The notes under the pieces are model-generated. The model had not been told where the DNA came from, ran no database searches, and worked only from the letters and a program-made list of their open reading frames with translations. This document shows positions 1 to 5,900 of a DNA stretch of 8,802 bases, piece by piece (positions within the stretch are counted from its first letter, which is position 1; each line of letters begins with the position of its first letter). Where the stretch lies: the NCBI GenBank assembly GCA_018224415.1, contig JAGTUZ010000314.1, positions 1-8,802 of the forward strand. Reading direction: 5' to 3'. Source of the DNA: Bacteroidota bacterium. Its GTDB lineage: Bacteria > Bacteroidota > Ignavibacteria > SZUA-365. The translations under genes and the position numbers were made by a program.

Positions 1-83
1 GGCGTGCCTGCTGCCGGCGTGCCTGCTGCCGGCGTGCCTGCTGCCGGCGTGCCTGCTGCCGGCGTGCCTGCTGCCGGCGTGCC
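1..83 (+). repeat. 15-bp coding minisatellite (GGCGTGCCTGCTGCC)n
   Basis: Five identical 15-bp units fill 1-75, followed by the first 8 bases of a sixth at 76-83. The array may begin before the window. The unit length is a multiple of three, so it reads in frame as GVPAA and copy-number changes keep the methyltransferase frame open. Copies are identical at the DNA level, including codon choice, which points to recent slippage or recombination rather than protein-level selection alone. Confidence 0.97.
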
Positions 84-459
84 GGAGGGTTCGTGGCTCA
101 TCGAACCACACGCTGCGATCATCCGCAGCGGTGCGTTGGCCCAGTATTGCCGCGAACAGGGCTGCGAACCCATCGACCCGCGCATCGCCTACGCGTGGTC
201 CGCCGTCATGCCGCCCGAGAATCCCTGGCATCGCCGTTTCCGCCTCCTGCGCGTTGAGCCGTATCAGCGGAAAGCGCTGCAGCGTATCGCGGCCGAACTC
301 GGTTTCGGTCCCTCCACCGAAATCAAGAAGCGCGGCTTCCCCGACACGCCGGAGGACGTCCGCGCCCGCCTCAAACTCACCGGCACGCGGCGCGGCGTCA
401 TCTTCCTCACAAGGCGGGGCGAAGGCGAACACCTGATGCTGTTCGGGGAGCGAGCGTAA
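1..459 (+). CDS. Class I SAM-dependent methyltransferase, C-terminal part with THUMP-like domain (5' end outside window)
   Basis: The reading frame is open from base 1 to a TAA at 457-459, so only about 152 C-terminal codons are visible and the catalytic Rossmann core lies upstream. After five GVPAA repeats comes WLIEPHAAIIRSG, then DPRIAYAWS, PWHRRFRLL, and a final segment containing STEIKKRGFPDTPEDVRARL and GVIFLTRR. This order resembles, from memory of the family, proteins annotated as class I SAM-dependent methyltransferases with a THUMP-like C-terminal domain (YLYEPD..IRAG ... IKKRG ... RRLRLRG ... LVLTR). The substrate is not known to me; the THUMP-like fold suggests RNA, which is inference. 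The GVPAA run lies just before the conserved EPHAAIIRSG element, probably in a surface loop or linker. The gene converges on the peptidase gene and shares a hairpin terminator region with it. The family call is fairly sure; activity cannot be judged without the core. Confidence 0.8.
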   Translation, partial: GVPAAGVPAAGVPAAGVPAAGVPAAGVPEGSWLIEPHAAIIRSGALAQYCREQGCEPIDPRIAYAWSAVMPPENPWHRRFRLLRVEPYQRKALQRIAAELGFGPSTEIKKRGFPDTPEDVRARLKLTGTRRGVIFLTRRGEGEHLMLFGERA

Positions 460-476
460 ACGAGTACGAGAACGAG
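459..476 (-). repeat. Short array of NACGAG hexamers, inverted copy of the 572-643 array
   Basis: Three hexamers, aACGAG, tACGAG and aACGAG, begin on the last base of the methyltransferase stop codon. On the minus strand they read CTCGTN, the same unit as the longer array at 572-643. The segment 460-474 is a perfect 15-base inverted match to 604-618. Confidence 0.8.
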
Positions 477-500
477 GGATCAGTCACGTTCGTTCGGACG

Positions 501-549
501 AAAAAAAGCAAGCACGTTGGAGAATATCCGACGTGCTTGTCTCGTTTTA
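501..549. terminator. Hairpin terminator between convergent genes, probably bidirectional
   Basis: A stem pairs 509-521 with 527-539 (13 pairs, one T518/G530 wobble on the plus strand) around a five-base loop, gaata. Seven A residues at 501-507 become a U-tract for minus-strand transcripts leaving the peptidase gene. On the plus side the stem is followed by tctcgttttat, a weaker U-rich tail for the methyltransferase transcript. The position between two converging stop codons fits a shared intrinsic terminator. Confidence 0.85.
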
Positions 550-571
550 TCAGGGATCATTCGGCAACCCA

Positions 572-643
572 CACGTGCACGTGCACGTGCTCGTGCACGA
601 TTCCGTTCTCGTACTCGTACTCGTTCTCGTCTTCGTCCTCGCT
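572..643 (+). repeat. Degenerate hexamer array, consensus CTCGTN / CACGTG
   Basis: Read in a fixed six-base register from 572, almost every unit keeps CGT at positions 3-5: CACGTG three times, then CTCGTG, CACGAT, TCCGTT, CTCGTA twice, CTCGTT, CTCGTC, TTCGTC and a partial CTCG. The first three units make an 18-bp perfect palindrome at 572-589. The array ends at the stop codon of the minus-strand peptidase gene. It does not look coding. Confidence 0.85.
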
Positions 644-2018
644 ATTTCACCTTCGCGTATTCCTCGAGGAAATAGCTCACCGTGGCGAGTCCCGCACGAA
701 ACTGCGAGAGATCCATTTTCTCGTTGGGGGCGTGCAGGTTGTCGTCGGGCAGGCCGAAGCCGAGGAGGATGGCGTCGACGCCAAGCAGCTGCTGGAAGTC
801 GGCCACGACGGGAATCGAGCCGCCTTCGCGGGTGTAGAAGGGGTCCTTTTTGTAGACTTTCTTGATCGCGACGGCTGCGGCTTTCATGCCCGGGCTCTCG
901 ATGGGCGTAAGCGCGGCGTAGCCGTTGTTGTCGAAGAGTTTCACGTCGGCCTTGACCGTGGGCGGAGCGATGCTCTTGAAATAATCGATGAAGAGCTTGG
1001 CGATCTTGCCCGGATCCTGGTTCGCCACGAGGCGCATGGACACCTTGGCATGGGCCGAGGCGGGAAGCACGGTTTTGACGCCTTCGCCGGTGTGTCCGCC
1101 CCAGATACCATTGATTTCGAAGGTCGGACGCGCACCGGTGCGCTCGATGGTGGAATATCCCTTTTCGCCGAAGGTCATCGTGGCGCCGAGGCGTTTCGCG
1201 TAATGCTCGTCATTGTGCGGGATCTTGGCCAGTTCGCCGCGCTCCTTGCGTCCCAGGGGCACGACGTCGTCGTAAAAGCCGGGAATTTTCACCTTGCTGG
1301 TTTTCGGATCCTTGCACTGCACGAGCATTTCCGCCAGTACCTGGACGGGATTGGCCACGGCGCCGCCGTAGGTGCCGCTGTGCTGATCGCCGTTGAGCGA
1401 GGTCACCGACACCTCGAGATAGGTCAGTCCCCGGAGGCCGTAGGTAATGCTCGGCTTGTCCTTGCCCAGCATGTTCGTGTCCGCGATCAGGATGCTGTCG
1501 CAGGAAAGCAGGGCGCGATTTTTCTTGACGAATTCCGCGAGGTTGGTGCTGCCGACCTCCTCCTCGCCTTCGACGATCACTTTCACGTTGACCGGCAACT
1601 GCTTGCGGTTCTTGAGATAGGCCTCGATCACCTTGAAGAGAATGAACACCTGTCCCTTGTCGTCTGCCGTGCCGCGGGCGAACATCTTTCCGCCCTTGAT
1701 GGTCATCTCGAACGGCGGGGTTTTCCACAGCGACACCGGTTCGACCGGTTGCACGTCGTAATGGCCGTAGAGCAGCACTGTCGGGGCGCCCTTCGCGCCG
1801 AGCCACTCGCCGTAGACCACGGGATTGCCCTTGGTCGGATGCTGCTTGACGTTCTTGAGTCCGGCGGCCTTGAGCTGCTTTTCGACAAACGACGCGGTTT
1901 TCGTGATATCCTTGCGGTGCGCCGGATCGGCGCTGATGCTCGGGATGGCGATGAACTGCGCCAGTTCCGTCAGATACCGTTCGTCATTCGCCTTGAAATA
2001 ATCGAGGATGTCTTTCAT
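642..2018 (-). CDS. M20-family metallodipeptidase (carnosinase/CNDP-like)
   Basis: This 458-residue protein has the full set of motifs of dizinc M20 peptidases. By comparison with mammalian cytosolic carnosinase-type dipeptidases, the metal ligands are H86 (YGHYDVQP), bridging D119 (RGTADDKGQ), E154 (EGEEEVGS), D180 (IADTNM) and H429 (NLHAPNEKM). D88 and E153 are the catalytic pair, and H214 (DQHSGTYGG) is the lid-domain histidine that contacts the substrate across the dimer. Length matches the family. No signal peptide is seen, so it probably works in the cytoplasm, hydrolysing dipeptides or short peptides; the exact substrate is unknown. The ATG at 2016-2018 is supported by GGAG at 2027-2030, eight bases upstream. 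It lies downstream of the barrel-protein gene but behind a terminator, so it is likely its own transcription unit. No convincing promoter was found between that terminator and the start. GC is high, 65% in one sampled line (1021-1080). Confidence 0.95.
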   Translation of the reverse strand: MKDILDYFKANDERYLTELAQFIAIPSISADPAHRKDITKTASFVEKQLKAAGLKNVKQHPTKGNPVVYGEWLGAKGAPTVLLYGHYDVQPVEPVSLWKTPPFEMTIKGGKMFARGTADDKGQVFILFKVIEAYLKNRKQLPVNVKVIVEGEEEVGSTNLAEFVKKNRALLSCDSILIADTNMLGKDKPSITYGLRGLTYLEVSVTSLNGDQHSGTYGGAVANPVQVLAEMLVQCKDPKTSKVKIPGFYDDVVPLGRKERGELAKIPHNDEHYAKRLGATMTFGEKGYSTIERTGARPTFEINGIWGGHTGEGVKTVLPASAHAKVSMRLVANQDPGKIAKLFIDYFKSIAPPTVKADVKLFDNNGYAALTPIESPGMKAAAVAIKKVYKKDPFYTREGGSIPVVADFQQLLGVDAILLGFGLPDDNLHAPNEKMDLSQFRAGLATVSYFLEEYAKVK

Positions 2019-2026
2019 GCGGATGT

Positions 2027-2030
2027 CTCC
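2027..2030 (-). promoter_or_regulatory. Shine-Dalgarno site of the peptidase gene
   Basis: GGAG on the minus strand lies eight bases upstream of the ATG at 2016-2018 and supports that start. Confidence 0.7.
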
Positions 2031-2079
2031 ATACTATGGATGCAAACTGTGTATTACGCTGCGAATGGCGGAATATACG

Positions 2080-2120
2080 AAAAAAACGTCCCCCGTGCAG
2101 AAAATGCGCGGGGGACGGGT
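2080..2120 (-). terminator. Intrinsic terminator of the barrel-protein gene
   Basis: The stem pairs 2087-2099 with 2105-2117 (13 pairs, with a T2096/G2108 wobble on the plus strand) around a gaaaa loop. On the minus strand it is followed by seven T residues (complement of 2080-2086), the classic intrinsic terminator form. It starts about 21 bases after the stop of the 2139-2804 gene. The plus-strand tail (ggtttgag) is poor, so termination is mainly for minus-strand transcripts. Confidence 0.9.
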
Positions 2121-2138
2121 TTGAGTACAGATCAAAGG

Positions 2139-2804
2139 TCACAGCCGGACCAGCAGGCTCAACGTGGCGGAATACCCAAGTGAGATGCCATCGCTCGTCC
2201 ATTCCGACTTGTTCAACATCCCACCTTCGGTACCAACAAGCTCTTCTGTACTGGTGACACGAGCGCCAACGCCGAGGTGGTATTCGCCATGCAGGGCAAT
2301 GGCTGATGACACGGCCCAGCCGACACCCATGTTGCCGCCGATAGAAAAATACTGCTCGTTGAAATTGCGTTCAATATACGGTGGATTATAGCGCCTTCGG
2401 TTGATTGTGGACTCCGATGTGTACCTGTAGAAGCCAGTGACACCCGCGGTAATGAAAAAGTCAGTCGTCTTCGATACAACCCAGAATGGTGAGATCGAGA
2501 TGCCCATTCCATAGGCACTACTCTCGTCATCAACGTTCGTACCCAGGCTGTCGGTCAGATCCGAGCCCGAGTCCGAGAACCGCGGGTGGAGCGCAAATCG
2601 CCAGTGCATTGTGGATCCCGAAGAAAACATCATCCCTATTCCCCCGTTCCAGTTCCCGAGAGAAAGCTGGTCGACCTGGAACAGCAGCGCGGGCGAGTCA
2701 TCCCCGAGGAAGGCGTCGAGGTCCTTTCCCTCCTGTGCCAATGCAAGTCCCGACAGCGATACAAACAGCACTGCGGCGATCAAAACGCGAAACGGCTTGT
2801 TCAT
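2139..2804 (-). CDS. Small outer-membrane beta-barrel protein
   Basis: The 221-residue product starts with a clear Sec signal peptide: K3 and R6, a hydrophobic stretch to about residue 21, and ALA before Q24 as the likely cleavage site. The mature part has alternating polar and hydrophobic residues with many aromatics, as in GNWNGGIGMMF, MHWRFALHPRF, TDFFITAGVTGFYRYTS, YFSIGGNMGVGWAV and ALHGEYHLGVGA. It ends in a strand, SLGYSATLSLLVRL, of the sort recognised by the BAM complex. This suggests a barrel of roughly eight strands in the outer membrane, similar to porin-family or OmpA-barrel-like proteins; its specific role is unknown. The start at 2804 is fixed by a perfect AGGAGG six bases upstream. 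A possible -10 (TATGAT, minus strand, 2859-2864) lacks a good -35. GC is lower than in the peptidase gene (about 40-48% in the two lines sampled). It could be co-transcribed with the giant gene 136 bp upstream. Confidence 0.85.
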   Translation of the reverse strand: MNKPFRVLIAAVLFVSLSGLALAQEGKDLDAFLGDDSPALLFQVDQLSLGNWNGGIGMMFSSGSTMHWRFALHPRFSDSGSDLTDSLGTNVDDESSAYGMGISISPFWVVSKTTDFFITAGVTGFYRYTSESTINRRRYNPPYIERNFNEQYFSIGGNMGVGWAVSSAIALHGEYHLGVGARVTSTEELVGTEGGMLNKSEWTSDGISLGYSATLSLLVRL

Positions 2805-2810
2805 GAAGCT

Positions 2811-2816
2811 CCTCCT
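2811..2816 (-). promoter_or_regulatory. Consensus Shine-Dalgarno site of the barrel-protein gene
   Basis: Perfect AGGAGG on the minus strand, six bases before the ATG at 2802-2804. It fixes the start and shows that SD-led initiation operates in this genome. Confidence 0.85.
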
Positions 2817-2940
2817 GAGGATGTGCTGAAGAATGTCCCACAGGAATGTACGAAATGAATCATAAGAAACAAGTGTATCGGGTATTGAACCGAGCGATTC
2901 CGATCCCGGGCAGGGCGGCTCCCCTCTTGCGGCTCCCGAA

Positions 2941-5900
2941 CTACCGTAAGACCGATATCATCCGCATCGCCTGCGCGCCATGCTCCGACACCGCCCGCAA
3001 AACATAAACGCCCGCGCTCAGTCGTGTCGAAGCAATATCGATCGAGACGGCCTGATTGGATTCCACGTATCGCGCCAATCGCTCGCGGCCGAGCAGGTCG
3101 TGCAGTGTCAGATGGCAGCGTTCACCCGGCGGGCCGCCGATGCGCAAGTGCAAGCGCGTTCCGCTCGGCACCGGCAGCGGCCAGACGTCGAGTGTGAACG
3201 ATTCCGATGCGGGTGTTCCATTCACGCCCGTGCTTTTCCGTATCACGTACGTCACCGCGACATGACGGTCCGACGGTGTCGCGGCAAAATGAATCTCCGC
3301 GTCGTGCGCGCCTTCGTCGAGCATGGCGCTGTTTGGCTGCACGGCGATCTGGCCGGACTGACTGCCGCTCGCCGGTTGCGCATTCAGCCACCACGCAGAC
3401 GTCTGCGCCGTCCACGGCATTGCGAGTCCTCCGCCCGTCGAGAGTTGGACGAGCTGTTCCGCCGGAGGCACGCCACCACGCTCGGCTTCGAAATACAGAT
3501 GCAGCGGTGTGAGTACGATACCGGCAGGATTGCCCGGCACGATGTGTATCGTCCGCTCGCAGTCGATCTCCGTTCCCTGCTCCGCGCTCCTCCACTGCCA
3601 CTGGATCTGTCTCGGATCGGTATCCGCCAACGCCGGCGTCGGCGTGATCTTCCACCACCGCGTGCAGGAGGTGTTTAGCAGGAGAGTGCCTTCGGGTACC
3701 GGTCCGCCCGGTTCGCTTGCAGACTCCGGTGCGGTGAAGTGCTGGATGCTGTCCGATCCCGCAAGCACGAACTCCGGCGGCAGGATGATGGCCGCTTCGC
3801 AGCCGGTGAGTGCCACCGTCCCCGTGTTGGTCACGGTGTAGGACACATGCAGCGGATCGGGAATGAATTGCTCGTCATGCAAATCGGCGTACAGAGAATC
3901 ATGTCCCCCGGTCGCGCAGGCCACGGACATTTCCTCCGGCCAGGATTCTATGAATATCGTCGCGCGACATTCCTTCCACGCGCTCATCTGGTCACTTCGA
4001 TACCGGACAATGATATCCTGATCCTCCGCCCGGGGCGCGGGTTGCGGGATGAGACGCCAGGTGAGTTGCGCGGTCGAATGACTGTCGACGACGGCGATGA
4101 TTTTGCCCGCGCTTTCGGACGGTGCGAGCACGAAGCGCGGCGCCTGCGTGAGATCGATGACCGCTTCGATATTCGTTTCCTCGGTGTCCAGGAGATTTTC
4201 GAGTTTGAAATCCGCGGCTGCTTCTTCCGGATCGTAGCGGAGTTCCGTGCGGTTGAAGCGGACAGAGTCCCCGGGGGTCAGAGCGCAGAGGAGACCAGCC
4301 AGTCCTTCGAGGAAGATTTCACGCGTGCATGTTGCAAGAGCGTTGTCGTTCGCATCGAAGGCAGTCACCGTGCATTCCACCATGCGGGATTCACGGCGGA
4401 TGAGCGCGCGAAGGTTCCAATCAATGGTGAAATCGTTGCCCGGATCGATGCTCCCTCCCTGACGCGAGAGTGGATCGAGACTGAGGAGTCCGGTGAACGG
4501 GAATCCCGTCGCCGGTACGATGGTGAGTTCAGTGCGTTCCACGTCGACAGCGACGGTCCCCGCATTGGTCAGCGTGATATGCAACCGACCGGGTGTCCGT
4601 GCGAGCATGTCCGCGACTGACAGCGTGTCCGTGCCGGTGAGCGTGCATATCACGCTCTTGTCGATGACGCGGATTTCCACGACATGTTCGCATCGATATT
4701 CCGTGCCCTCCTCTTCATAAACGAACACCAACGTATCGCGGACATGTGTGTCCGGTGCATCGGCGAGCACGAACTGCCAATCGATTGCACGCCGAAAATG
4801 CGCGATGATGAAAAATGGATCGCGCTGGAGTGATTCCCCTGCCGCGGGAGCGAGATGCGGCGCACGGGACAGATCCGCACGAAGTGTCACATCCCTGCGG
4901 ATCGTGTCGAGCGGATTGTCGATCAGAAGCGTGAGCGGCAGGACAGCAGGAGTGGCCGTGCCTGTCGCGGTATTCCAGACGATGTGTTCAGGACCCTTCA
5001 CCGTACAGGGCATATCCGTGACGCCGGGGGCATCCGTCTCCGCGAGACACAGGCTCAGAGGTACGCCGTATTCGTCCAGAGCAGCCGCTTCTATCCTCAA
5101 CCGGCGTCCGTAGCGTAACGCGTCAACACGAATATCGATCTCATCCGTGTACGATGCTCCAGGCGCGAGCAGCACGCCCGAACGGAGTGAATCCCCAGCG
5201 ATACGGCACTCCGGCCCTGCGCGGTAGCGAATATCCGTGATTGTAATGGTGTCACGCTCGAGATTCGTGAGGGTGAAACGATAGCGAATCGCACCCGACT
5301 TGCCTCCGGGCGTCGCCGCGAATCCGTCACCGCGCCAGTATAGCTCCGGCGGACCCTCGACCGTGCAGACCAGCTCCGGATCGGGTTCGTCGTAGGCAAC
5401 CACCATGATATCGTGTTCGCACAGCTCTTCGCCCATCGGGTAGGTCTGTCCCGACTCCGGATCGACGTAGAACACCCGGCAGCGAATCAGCGCGGTGTCG
5501 GAGATACCGGAATCGATCAGTCCCTCGGGATCCGCGACACGCACACGCCATGAACAGGCGGCCGTCATGCCGGAGGCGAGCTCCGACGGAATCATCGGCT
5601 GCTGCGGAGAGCCGGCGACGAGTTCGAGTCCCGCCGGTATTTCGATCCGCGCGTGCACGATGCGTGCGCCCTTCTCCGCGGAGTGGTTGGTCACGGCGTA
5701 GTTGACCGTGAATCCCTCCGGATTGGCATAGCCCCGCCGGCGCTCGATGCCGATCGTGTCAATCGTGGAGATCGCGCAGCCTATCTGCCAGCAGGGGGTG
5801 TAGATGCGGAAGCGGGCGAGGTACATTTCTCCTTGACCAAAATTCAACGCGCTCCCCGTGGGGATTCTCCATGAGTTGAAATATCTGCAACTATCATAAA

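Noticed and set aside
537..2183. Long plus-strand open frame of 548 codons
   Set aside because: It lies antisense to the M20 peptidase gene, whose motifs are complete; the plus-strand product begins in the hexamer array and shows no recognisable family. High GC explains the open antisense frame.
2881..2940. Terminator for the T9SS gene
   Set aside because: Only 4-5 bp stems with large loops and no T-tract on the minus strand could be found.
3739..4620. Plus-strand open frame of 293 codons
   Set aside because: Antisense to the repeat modules of the T9SS gene; composition is arginine-rich and shadow-like, with no domain or convincing start.
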